From the NCBI GenBank assembly GCA_028284145.1, contig JANQSH010000017.1, positions 1-36,217 on the forward strand: 36,217 bases of DNA, written 5' to 3'. Source of the stretch: Planctomycetaceae bacterium. Lineage in GTDB: Bacteria > Planctomycetota > Planctomycetia > Planctomycetales > Planctomycetaceae. Shown piece after piece: positions 17,287 to 24,539 of the stretch (positions are counted from its first letter, which is position 1; the number at the start of each line of letters is the position of its first letter). Both the position numbers and the translations under genes were made by a program. Under the pieces are notes generated by a model. That model saw only the letters and a list, made by a program, of their open reading frames with translations, had not been told where the DNA came from and searched no databases.

Positions 17287-18789
17287 ATGGGCGTGATGCG
17301 GTTCAAAATATCCCCGCCGCCAAATCTCGAAGAGTGGCCCGAAGCCGAGCAGACCTGCATCAGCGGTCTGGATGGCCGTGTCTTTCCCACGCAGGTTGAG
17401 CTGGAAGGGGATATCCTTAGTTGTCGCCGTCCCACGTCCGAAAGTGGCAAACTGCACGTTCCCTGGAATGTGGAAGGCTTTGGTGTGCCGGTGTTGTCCA
17501 CCGCCTCGTTGATGGAGCGGGATGAAGAGTACATCCTTGCGGTCGAGTTGGCACGCGGTCGAATTTCTCAGGTGCGGGACCAGCGAGCCGCCTGGGAAAT
17601 GTCAGGCATGCATATCCCCGACGAACTCGCCCCCCTTATGAAAGAAGCCCATCAGCATTTTTCCAAAGCGGTGACTCAGCAGAAAAACCCGGAAGCGGCC
17701 TGCGAAGCGGCAAACCTGGCGATCGAACGAGCCTGCGAAGCGGCGGATGTCCTCGTGACGTCTTACACAAAACAGCGGCTGGCTGTCCGGCGGAAACGTT
17801 TTCCACAATTGCCTGCATCGCTTGGTTGCCGGTTGGGACAGGGTGTACCGGATGAAACAACCGCACGGCAGTTCACCGAAGCATTCAATTCGGCGATTGT
17901 GCCGATCGAATGGTCGCAAATTGAACCGGATGAGGGAGAGTATAACTGGGACACACTTGATGCGCAGGTCGCCTGGTGCCAGGATCAGAAACTGCTGACC
18001 ATCGGCGGTCCGTTGTGTTCGCTCAGTCCTGGAGGTATGCCCGGCTGGCTGGAGCAGTGGAAGAACGATTTCTACAACCTGCAGAGTTTCGTCAGCGATT
18101 TCGTCGAAACTGCCATTTCCCGCTACGTCGGAAGAATTCGCCATTGGCAGGTCTGCGCTGCCGCAAACATTGGTGGATGTTTTGAGTTAAACGAGGAGCA
18201 GCGATTGTCGCTCGTCGCCCGCACATTGGAGGTTGCCCGACAGGTGGATGAAGAGATTCAACTCATCATCAACGTTGATCAGCCCTGGGGCGAGTATCAG
18301 GCGAATGGCCAGCACCAGCTGTCGCCGCTGCAATTCGTGGATGCGTTGGTTCGATCGGGTGTGGGGTTATCCGGCGTCAATTTGGAATATGCGGTTGGGT
18401 TTCTGCCGAACCGAACGTCGTCGCGCGAGATGCTGGAATTCTCTCACCTGCTGGACAAATGGAGTACGCTGGGTATCCCGTTACATGTGACTTTGGCGTT
18501 TCCTTCAAGTGACTCCACCGACGACAAAGCGTCGGGCAGGTTGAGTGTCAATCGCCCGATCTGGCGGAAAGCCTGGAGTGAGAAATCGCAGAAGAAGTGG
18601 GTAGAGCGGCAGTTACCCGTGTTGATGGCGAAGCAGCCGGTGGTTGGCATCTACTGGACCCACTTTTCCGACGCTGAGCCACACCGTTATCCGCACGCTG
18701 GTTTGGTTGATATCGATGAAAACTCCAAAGCGGCGCTCGAACGTATCACACGTTATCGCAAGTTCTACTGGCGGTCTGGCGAAGAGTAG
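17287..18789 (+). CDS. GH10-like TIM-barrel protein with missing catalytic residues
   Basis: A 500-residue cytoplasmic-looking protein without a signal peptide. The N-terminal ~170 residues form a beta-rich then helical region (possible carbohydrate-binding-like start). From about 175 the protein resembles a glycoside hydrolase family 10 barrel: VPIEWSQIEPDEGEYNWDTL (around 208-227) is the characteristic segment, with a strand at 280-294 and IINVDQPWGEYQ later. In active GH10 enzymes the acid/base Glu lies in a WDVVNE-like strand; here the equivalent reads WQVCAAAN (287-294). The nucleophile strand, normally TELD, reads VTLAF (401-405). Both glutamates appear lost, so a hydrolytic xylanase role is doubtful; binding or regulation is more likely. 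ATG 17287 has GAGG seven bases upstream; ATG 17296 is an alternative. Confidence 0.75.
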   Translation: MGVMRFKISPPPNLEEWPEAEQTCISGLDGRVFPTQVELEGDILSCRRPTSESGKLHVPWNVEGFGVPVLSTASLMERDEEYILAVELARGRISQVRDQRAAWEMSGMHIPDELAPLMKEAHQHFSKAVTQQKNPEAACEAANLAIERACEAADVLVTSYTKQRLAVRRKRFPQLPASLGCRLGQGVPDETTARQFTEAFNSAIVPIEWSQIEPDEGEYNWDTLDAQVAWCQDQKLLTIGGPLCSLSPGGMPGWLEQWKNDFYNLQSFVSDFVETAISRYVGRIRHWQVCAAANIGGCFELNEEQRLSLVARTLEVARQVDEEIQLIINVDQPWGEYQANGQHQLSPLQFVDALVRSGVGLSGVNLEYAVGFLPNRTSSREMLEFSHLLDKWSTLGIPLHVTLAFPSSDSTDDKASGRLSVNRPIWRKAWSEKSQKKWVERQLPVLMAKQPVVGIYWTHFSDAEPHRYPHAGLVDIDENSKAALERITRYRKFYWRSGEE

Positions 18790-18813
18790 CGGCTGTCGAA
18801 AACGCAGTTCGCG

Positions 18814-19668
18814 TTAATCGTTCAACAGTTCCTGACCAATTTCATAGATGGCTTCGGTGTCGAGTACGGCGTCGTTGGTTGTAAACAGTTTTTGAATCGC
18901 TGCTTTGTGGATTTTCATTTTGAAACCACCCACTCCAATGGCACCGTAGCAGATTTTGCCGGTTTTGTCCGCGGCTTTGTCGGTGACTTCAATCCCTTCA
19001 ATCCCGACCGGCGGCACGGCATTGAGGTCGATGGCCACCTTCAGGCTTTCGATGTCGCTCCATATGTCCTGGGAGAGAAACTGTACACCGGCCGCTCCCG
19101 CAGCGATAATGGCATCGACATTGTTCGTGGTGGTTTCTGAATCATTCTCACACGCCGCCAGGCGAGAGCCGGGAACACGCTCCGCGATGCGGTCGCAGAC
19201 AGTTTGAGCGCGTCCCAGTGAACGGGAAGCGACGCGGACAGTCGCCCCTTCCCTGGCGAGCAGTTGTGCCGCCCGCTCTCCAACCGGTCCGGTGCCACCC
19301 AGCACGAGAACATCAGACGCAGAAAGATCGACATGCTGACCCAACGCGAGTACGGCTGCTGCAGCCGTTGTGTTGGAACCATTGGAGTCCATCATCGTCG
19401 AAACGTGAACGGGGCCAAAAAATGTATCAATCACTTTCTGCAGGAGCGTTTCGCCGGCTGTCACATCACTGCCACCGACGAAGATGGCCGTATTTTTCAA
19501 ATCAGCCGGACCACGTGTAAACATTGCACCATGCACAAGACCAATCACGTTTTCGGGTGTCACACTGCCGTAGCAGAACAGCTTGTCCACGCCGGCATCG
19601 ACCGCAACAACACGATCAAACGAACTGGGAAGGGGGTCGGTATCCAGTTGGATGAGGATGGTCTTCAT
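18814..19668 (-). CDS. Methylene-tetrahydromethanopterin dehydrogenase (MtdB/MtdC type)
   Basis: A 284-residue NAD(P)-dependent enzyme oxidising methylene-H4MPT to methenyl-H4MPT in archaeal-type C1 transfer, used by planctomycetes and methylotrophs for formaldehyde oxidation. The N-terminus MKTILIQLDTDPLPSSFDRV and the segment AMFTRGPADLKNTAIFVGG are characteristic of the family. VLVLGGTGPVGERAAQLLA (about 120-138) is the Rossmann dinucleotide loop. MtdA, MtdB and the planctomycete MtdC branch cannot be separated by eye, so no symbol is given. Other H4MPT genes (mch, fhcABCD, fae) are not in this window, so the gene is isolated. Its 3' end faces the GH10-like gene, 24 bp apart. Confidence 0.9.
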   Translation of the reverse strand: MKTILIQLDTDPLPSSFDRVVAVDAGVDKLFCYGSVTPENVIGLVHGAMFTRGPADLKNTAIFVGGSDVTAGETLLQKVIDTFFGPVHVSTMMDSNGSNTTAAAAVLALGQHVDLSASDVLVLGGTGPVGERAAQLLAREGATVRVASRSLGRAQTVCDRIAERVPGSRLAACENDSETTTNNVDAIIAAGAAGVQFLSQDIWSDIESLKVAIDLNAVPPVGIEGIEVTDKAADKTGKICYGAIGVGGFKMKIHKAAIQKLFTTNDAVLDTEAIYEIGQELLND

Positions 19669-19714
19669 GAATGTCTCATCAGGGATTGATCTTGCAACAG
19701 GAACCAGTCAAAAA

Positions 19715-19920
19715 TAGAGCAGTTTACATTTTGGTGTGATGTCTCTGGCTCGTGGGGAACGATTGGACCGTCAAGACTGAAAGTTGGGTTTGATGAAGTT
19801 GCAGGCAGCGACAACGGAGCGGGTTATGTTAATCCGCACCCAAAACAAAGCCTTGACAAGGCACTGTGTTTGTGGTCCGAACGATACCCATCGCGGCACA
19901 GAAGAGCGTAATACGCTTTA
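19715..19920 (+). repeat. Repeat family A, copy 2, interrupted by a family B element
   Basis: The left part (19715-about 19757, TAGAGCAGTTTAC...GATGTCTCTGGCTCG) and right part (about 19862-19920, TGTGTTTGTGGTCCGAACG...AGAGCGTAATACGCTTTA) align to the contiguous copy at 28337-28437. The ~100 bp between them is family B. The ends form an imperfect terminal inverted repeat (TAGAGCAGTTTAC against TAAAGCGTATTAC). Confidence 0.8.
19767..19859 (+). repeat. Repeat family B, copy 1 (nested in repeat A)
   Basis: From ACCGTCAAGACTGA to GCCTTGACAA it matches the reverse complement of 36086-36180, including GATGAAGTTGCA and GCGACAACGGAGCGGGTTAT. The central stem that is perfect in the other copy is decayed here (GGAGCGGGTT against AATCCGCACC), so this copy looks older. 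Confidence 0.8.
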
Positions 19921-19962
19921 GTTCCACGTTGAACAGCATTGTGACCGAAATCGCCGCAACAA

Positions 19963-21138
19963 TCAATTGCCAGCGAGATCGATGCATTTCAGGCCTTTTT
20001 CTCCCCGAATGATCAGGCGCGTCCCCACCAAGGCCGGGTGAGAATACAATTCAGTCTTTTCCTCGAACACTCGCAACCGCGAGACGATTCGAGCTTGCGG
20101 CGATGTCGCATCGAAGAGCAGGAGTTCCCCGTTGCCGACAACGAGCAGTCGATTCTGCGAAGCGATGATTGCAGCGTAATCGGAAAGGGACTCATCGCGC
20201 AATTTCCATTGGTCCTTTAACCCTTCATTGACCGACAGGCAGGTCATCACTTTGTGGACGCAGAACAGCTTTCCCCCAACGACGACCGGCGTGCTCATAT
20301 CGGGGTTCAATTTTTTGTTGATCGCGACCGGTTGTGGGTGGAGTGTTCCATCATCCTCAAAGCGATACAGCCGAGTTCCATTGTTTTCCGTTGTGACCAG
20401 CAACTGCTGCTGAAAAACGATCGGCGTCGGGACGTTAAAGTCACCTTCAAACTCTGGCTTGACTTTCCAAAGCCGTTTACCGGAGTTGATATCCCAGCCT
20501 CCCAGCGAATCGGCATCGTATCCGACAATCTGCTTGACACCACCGAACTCCCCGGCAATGAAAGAGCTATGGCCGATCTTTCCGCCCGCTGTTTTCCAGA
20601 CGACTTTGCCCGTCTCCGCGTCCAGTGCGACGACTGATGCCGTCGTACTGCCGGGGTTGACGATCAGTTTTCCTTCGACCAGCAGCGGTGTACTGCAATA
20701 GCCCCAGTCGAAATCTTTCAGGATTCCGAAGTCGAGTTTGAGGCTTTTCTGCCAGATTGTTTTGCCACTCGTGATTGCGACACACCGGATATTGCCAAAC
20801 GCTCCGGCGAGAAAGACGCGGTCGTCATAAATAACCGGGGTGGCGCGGGGTGTATTACCGTAATCCAGCTTGCCAATGGCCGGGTATTCGACTTTCCAGA
20901 TCTGCCTGCCGGTCTTCAGATCCAGGCAATAGAAAACATCGAGAAAATCTGTGATATCGCGATCGCCGAAGATGAGGCAGGAATCATTCGCTGCGATTCC
21001 CCCCAGGCCGCGACCGCTCAATTCCTTATCCCAGAGGATTTCTGGAACTTCCGGAAGAGTGGCTGGTAGCGATGGGACAATGCCGTCCCGATTCAGCCCG
21101 CGCCAGTCCGTCCAAACGCGACTTACTGCTTCAACTTT
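19963..21138 (-). CDS. PQQ-like beta-propeller domain (lacks its own start; probably fused by -1 frameshift)
   Basis: About 391 codons of a secreted-type PQQ/BamB-like beta-propeller. Blade motifs recur: GRQIWKVEYPA, GKTIWQKSLKL, GKVVWKTAGGK, GKRLWKVKPE, each preceded by a ValValAla-type strand. The protein begins earlier than the first usable start (TTG 21021): VWTDWRGLNRDGIVPSLPA, typical of the N-terminus of these propellers, is encoded at about 21117-21061, and no ATG, GTG or TTG lies between the upstream in-frame stop (21187-21189) and 21021. The frame enters the preceding PhnD-like gene through its A9 run, so expression as the C-terminal half of a PhnD-propeller fusion is the simplest reading. 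There is no signal peptide of its own, which also fits a fusion. If TTG 21021 were used, the product (352 residues) would be cytoplasmic and lack part of a blade. Confidence 0.75.
   Translation of the reverse strand, partial: KVEAVSRVWTDWRGLNRDGIVPSLPATLPEVPEILWDKELSGRGLGGIAANDSCLIFGDRDITDFLDVFYCLDLKTGRQIWKVEYPAIGKLDYGNTPRATPVIYDDRVFLAGAFGNIRCVAITSGKTIWQKSLKLDFGILKDFDWGYCSTPLLVEGKLIVNPGSTTASVVALDAETGKVVWKTAGGKIGHSSFIAGEFGGVKQIVGYDADSLGGWDINSGKRLWKVKPEFEGDFNVPTPIVFQQQLLVTTENNGTRLYRFEDDGTLHPQPVAINKKLNPDMSTPVVVGGKLFCVHKVMTCLSVNEGLKDQWKLRDESLSDYAAIIASQNRLLVVGNGELLLFDATSPQARIVSRLRVFEEKTELYSHPALVGTRLIIRGEKGLKCIDLAGN
21074..21089 (-). other. Small hairpin downstream of the slippery site
   Basis: On the minus strand GGGAC-ggcatt-GTCCC, 5 bp with a 6-nt loop, roughly 45 nt after the A9 run. 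This is too far for a classical frameshift stimulator (usually 5-9 nt), so its relevance is doubtful. Confidence 0.25.
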
Positions 21139-22028
21139 TTTTTTGAGACGTTTGAATGAGCAGCAGCGGCCTTTTTGCTTTTGATCTCAACGAAACCCAG
21201 AAGCGTTTCCAGAGATTGACAGACTTCCGGTTCCAACAGCATGGTGGTAAGTGCATTTTGCACTTTCTTCCTGCGGGATGCCTCGAGTGAATCCGTAGCG
21301 AAAGCCGTGATGAAGGGGACTGGTTTTGTTTTTCCGACGACTCTCAAGTCACCCTTCCTGATTGTCCCGCAGCCTTCCAGCAATGGTGCGGCATAGCTGG
21401 AAATGACAGCAGCCCCGCGGACATCCGACCCCCATTCCAGAATTTTGACGGCTCCTTCACTGCAGGCCTGGCAGCTTTCGGGTTTGGGGGAAAGTGTGAT
21501 GTTATGGGACTTCAGCAATTGAATGGCGGCACTGTGTTTTTCGTCGCTGTCAACCGGGCCGAATAGAATGCGGTAGTCTTGCAGATCTTTTACCGATTTT
21601 GCCGGATCTTTGCTCGGAACGACGATCAAACCGGTTTGTGTGGTTTCGCCCTTTTTGTCTGTCAGTTGTGCGATCGGCATCACATCAACCTGATTCAGCG
21701 CCGCGTCGGAACGCACAACGGAGTCTTTACCGATAATCAGGTCGACTTCGTCCTGCGTCTGCTTGTTCAGGGCGTTCGTCAGCGACTCGTCCCAGACAAC
21801 TCTGACGTCTTCTCCTGTCTTTTGCTCCAGGTATTTCGCCAGTACCTCATACTTTCGCTGGGCGTACCCTTCGACGCATGGACACGAGAGCGGTGCCGAC
21901 AGCGGATCCATCACCACTACCGTCAAGGTGTGGGGGGGGGCGGCGGCTGAAACGGAATGAACTGCATGGAAAGACGGCACTGCAACCAGAGCGAACAAGA
22001 CTACGAACGAAGACGTGATTGAGTGCAT
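21123..22028 (-). CDS. PhnD-like (phosphate/phosphonate-type) periplasmic binding protein
   Basis: A 301-residue secreted protein. ATG 22028 starts a signal peptide (MHSITSSFVVLFALVAVP...SVSA), with AGGA nine bases upstream; the longer frame to 22124 overlaps the preceding gene's end and is rejected. The mature part is a PhnD/SsuA-type solute-binding fold: KYEVLAKYLEQKTGEDVRVV, DLIIGKDSVVR, DYRILFGPVDSDEKHSAA, GAAVISSYAAPLLEGCG. It contains two cysteine pairs, SCPC in PLSCPCVEGYAQRKY and CQAC in PESCQACSEG, suggesting disulfides or metal binding. No permease or ATPase gene is near, so an ABC-transport role is unproven. The C-terminus is a Lys/Ala-rich linker ending SNVSKKKLKQ at an A9 run. 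A -1 shift there would continue into the PQQ propeller (total about 688 residues). Confidence 0.85.
   Translation of the reverse strand: MHSITSSFVVLFALVAVPSFHAVHSVSAAAPPHTLTVVVMDPLSAPLSCPCVEGYAQRKYEVLAKYLEQKTGEDVRVVWDESLTNALNKQTQDEVDLIIGKDSVVRSDAALNQVDVMPIAQLTDKKGETTQTGLIVVPSKDPAKSVKDLQDYRILFGPVDSDEKHSAAIQLLKSHNITLSPKPESCQACSEGAVKILEWGSDVRGAAVISSYAAPLLEGCGTIRKGDLRVVGKTKPVPFITAFATDSLEASRRKKVQNALTTMLLEPEVCQSLETLLGFVEIKSKKAAAAHSNVSKKKLKQ
21133..21146 (-). other. A9 slippery run with A_AAA_AAG heptamer (candidate -1 frameshift site)
   Basis: On the minus strand the zero frame reads TCA AAA AAA AAG TTG AAG CAG TAA. It contains the A_AAA_AAG heptamer, the same motif that directs -1 frameshifting in E. 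coli dnaX. Slipping one base gives TCA AAA AAA AAA GTT and enters the open PQQ frame, bypassing the TAA four codons later. RNA polymerase slippage adding one A would have the same effect. No strong Shine-Dalgarno-like stimulator was seen upstream. An indel or sequencing error in the homopolymer is the main alternative. Confidence 0.6.
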
Positions 22029-22077
22029 TACGAACGTTCCTATGCAAAGGGTCGGAGGGGTCAAAGGGAACTTCGGT

Positions 22078-23925
22078 TCAGTTCTTTGCAGCCGTAGTCT
22101 TGTTACCGTCATCGTCCATGCCATCTTTTTTCTTCATCCAGACAATGTGATTGCGAGTGATGTCAAGCATGTAGACGCTTTCGCCATCGGGTGAGACACC
22201 GATGGAGACCTTTTTGCAACCCGGAACAAGTTTGACATCGCCCACGAAGGAGATGAAATCGCCCGTCCTGGAAAAGCGTTTAACCCGTCCCGAATTCGAT
22301 TCCGCCGTGTAGACATCACCGTTGGTACCAAAGCAGACATTCATGGGATTGCAGCAACTTGTGAACCCGTCCTGGCCGGTGCGGTCTTTTTTGCCCCAGG
22401 CCTTAATCAGTTTGCCGTCAACATCGTAATTCACGACGCGATGACGGGAGTTCTCAGCGACGTAGAGACCATTGCTGGAACATTGCACGTCCATCTGTCC
22501 ACAACACCCACGCAGGTCTTTGACAATCACTTCGGCGTCGGCGAATTCGTTGGTCATCCTCCAGACGACATACCCGTAACCTTCCATTGCAGCGGTCGCA
22601 ACATAGGTTGCCTTTCCATCGGAACTGATCGACGCGACGGCTGTCTTGCGTCGCATCATTTGATCGACGTAACGATCGACCTGCTCTTGAGTCGCCTTTG
22701 AGCTGTTCTGCTGTTGCAAATTCGCAATACGCGCCTTCGCCTTGACCAGTTGTTCCAGCGCTTTGGAGAACGCTTCGATCATCTGGCGTTCTTCGTCGGT
22801 GGGTTCCTCTTTTTCCTGCAGGTCTTTCAGACGAGCCTCAAAATGCGCGATCTGTCTGTTATACGCCTCGGTGGGATCAACCTGACGTTCAAACCGTTGC
22901 TTGTAGTCTTCAGCCATTTTCTGGCGAACATTTTCCAGATTCCGGGCATGAGGTGCAGCGGCTTCTTTCAACTGTGTTCCGTCATTGCTGAAGCGATAGA
23001 TTTTGCCCTGGCCAGCGACGAGAATTGTGCCATTGGGAGCGGTGTTGACAGCCTCGGCTTTGACGGGGATCTCCCACATCTGCAGAACTTTGCCTTCGTT
23101 GTTCATTCGGACAACCTGGCCCGGACCTTCTCCACAAGCTGCAAGGATGTCGCCATCACTGCTGACGCAGAACGCATTCAAACTGCCAATCGGATTTTCC
23201 TCCGACCTGGGCCGGATGAGGCCAACCTGTTTATGCGTTGCACGATCATCAATACTGGCTGGCCGTGCCGGAACGATGGTTGTGGTTTGGTGTTTCCACT
23301 TGAATGGCTCGCCGCTCAACTCCTTGAACTTCGTTTTCTGCTCATCCGTCAGAACATCGAACACTTCTTTTTCGATTTGCCTGCGGAGTTCGAGAGATTT
23401 TTGTCGGTGCTTTTCGGCATCAAACGGCTTTGTCCTGTTGGACTCTGATGTCAACTTTCGCATCTTCGCAAAGCCATCAGAAAAGAACTTGTTCATGCTT
23501 TCAGATTGCTCTTTGCTCAAGCCCAGCTTCGCCTGGTATTCGCTCATCCTCAGACCGTGAACGCCATGCCTTTGAAAGAGAATCTGATCGATACGCGTCT
23601 TTTGATCGTCGGTCAAAATGTCATCGATCTGCTGACCAAACACCATATATACTTCCTTAACCTTGGCGCGATATTGTTCCTGATCTTTCCTGTTCCGAGG
23701 AACGGCATTGGAAAGGGTATTACGAAATTCGGTTTCGGCTCGCTGAAACTTTTCCTTTTGCTCAGCGGTGAACTTGATTTCTTCCTGAATCTGCGGATGC
23801 CGGAGGAAGCTCGAATAGTTGGAAACTTTTTGAAGGGAGTGAGTTTTTCCGACCTGGGCGTTTAGCTGGGAGGTGCCGCAGAGCAGGGCAGCAAGCATGA
23901 CTGCCGCCAGTGGTTGAAGGTTCAT
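22078..23925 (-). CDS. Secreted NHL-repeat protein with N-terminal helical region
   Basis: A 615-residue exported protein. ATG 23925 (MNLQPLAAVMLAALLCGTSQLNA, a signal peptide) was chosen because AAGGAC lies six bases upstream; an in-frame ATG at 23943 has no RBS. Residues about 30-200 are charged and helical and repeat a LTDDQKTRIDQ / LTDEQKTKFKEL motif, like the LTxxQ helices of Spy-type periplasmic proteins. Residues about 220-610 are NHL/six-bladed propeller repeats (NGTILVAGQGKIYRFSNDG, NGLYVAENSRHRVVNYD, NGDVYTAESNSGRVKRFS), interrupted by a long coiled-coil insertion (about 325-415, EARLKDLQEKEEPTDEE). Paired-cysteine motifs GCCGQMDVQC and SCCNPMNVC stand at the start of two blades and suggest metal or redox chemistry. 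It lies 49 bp upstream of the PhnD-like gene, so they are likely co-transcribed. Confidence 0.85.
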   Translation of the reverse strand: MNLQPLAAVMLAALLCGTSQLNAQVGKTHSLQKVSNYSSFLRHPQIQEEIKFTAEQKEKFQRAETEFRNTLSNAVPRNRKDQEQYRAKVKEVYMVFGQQIDDILTDDQKTRIDQILFQRHGVHGLRMSEYQAKLGLSKEQSESMNKFFSDGFAKMRKLTSESNRTKPFDAEKHRQKSLELRRQIEKEVFDVLTDEQKTKFKELSGEPFKWKHQTTTIVPARPASIDDRATHKQVGLIRPRSEENPIGSLNAFCVSSDGDILAACGEGPGQVVRMNNEGKVLQMWEIPVKAEAVNTAPNGTILVAGQGKIYRFSNDGTQLKEAAAPHARNLENVRQKMAEDYKQRFERQVDPTEAYNRQIAHFEARLKDLQEKEEPTDEERQMIEAFSKALEQLVKAKARIANLQQQNSSKATQEQVDRYVDQMMRRKTAVASISSDGKATYVATAAMEGYGYVVWRMTNEFADAEVIVKDLRGCCGQMDVQCSSNGLYVAENSRHRVVNYDVDGKLIKAWGKKDRTGQDGFTSCCNPMNVCFGTNGDVYTAESNSGRVKRFSRTGDFISFVGDVKLVPGCKKVSIGVSPDGESVYMLDITRNHIVWMKKKDGMDDDGNKTTAAKN

Positions 23926-24147
23926 TGTAAGTCCTTTTTTCATAGTCAGTTGAGCGGCTTCGATCTTGCCGAAGTCGGGTTGGAGTTGCTCGATATATTG
24001 GATCACTGAGAGTTGTCGGCGGAAACGGACGCAGGCAAGACGTTTGACCGGTTCAATTCCTAACGGATGGACTGAAAACCGACGGAAGGGATGGTTGGCC
24101 AGACGTCCTCGCAAATGGCGGTCAAAACCAGGGACTTAAGTGTGGAC
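23926..24147. other. Spacer between Rieske and NHL genes
   Basis: 222 bp without a gene. It may hold a promoter for the NHL-PhnD-PQQ unit, but no consensus boxes are evident. The 5' extension of the NHL frame through this stretch (to 24114) has no protein-like character. Confidence 0.4.
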
Positions 24148-24492
24148 TCATTCGTCGGCTTCCACGGATACATCTTCCGGGACGCAGATTTGCACGTTTT
24201 CCCCATCGATGCGGACCTCGTAACAGTCCGTTTTCAGCTCAGCCTTTGGGTTATCTTTCCAGGTTCCTTCCTGAACGCAAAATCGCCAGGCATGCCAGGG
24301 ACAGGTTACCGTTCTATCCTCGATAAACCCTCCCGCGAGTGAAGCGCCCATATGCGGGCAACTGTCGTTGATGGCGGTGAACTCACCCCCGGTGTGAAAG
24401 ACGGCAATCATCCGCCCGTTGACGGGGAACGCGCGGGCTTCACCGTCCGGGATGTCACTCACTTTCGCGACCGTGGTAAATTCGGGCATCAT
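24148..24492 (-). CDS. Rieske [2Fe-2S] ferredoxin-like protein
   Basis: A 114-residue soluble protein made of a single Rieske domain. The cluster ligands are complete: CPHMG (Cys45, His47) and CPWHAW (Cys64, His67), spaced as in NirD and dioxygenase ferredoxins. There is no signal or membrane segment, so it is probably a cytoplasmic electron carrier or a small NirD-like subunit. ATG 24492 (or 24489) is chosen; GGAGG lies 12 bases upstream, while the in-frame TTG at 24504 directly abuts that site and is unlikely. It sits 47 bp downstream of dnaE and upstream of the NHL gene; whether its job relates to either neighbour is unknown. Confidence 0.88.
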   Translation of the reverse strand: MMPEFTTVAKVSDIPDGEARAFPVNGRMIAVFHTGGEFTAINDSCPHMGASLAGGFIEDRTVTCPWHAWRFCVQEGTWKDNPKAELKTDCYEVRIDGENVQICVPEDVSVEADE

Positions 24493-24539
24493 TCTTTCTT
24501 TCAACCTCCGGCAGGAGGAATATGATTTCGGGACGAAAC

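Larger units (their letters stand above)
19669..19962. other. Intergenic region dominated by nested repeats
   Basis: Between the upstream side of the C1 dehydrogenase gene and the 3' end of the PQQ frame. Nearly all of it is repeat family A interrupted by family B. The promoter of the dehydrogenase must lie in or next to the repeat. Confidence 0.6.

Noticed and set aside
22029..22124. Extension of the PhnD-like protein upstream of its signal peptide
   Set aside because: It overlaps the end of the NHL gene in another frame, and would bury the signal peptide.
24493..24504. TTG 24504 as start of the Rieske protein
   Set aside because: It directly abuts the GGAGG site, leaving no spacing; ATG 24492 or 24489 is more plausible.
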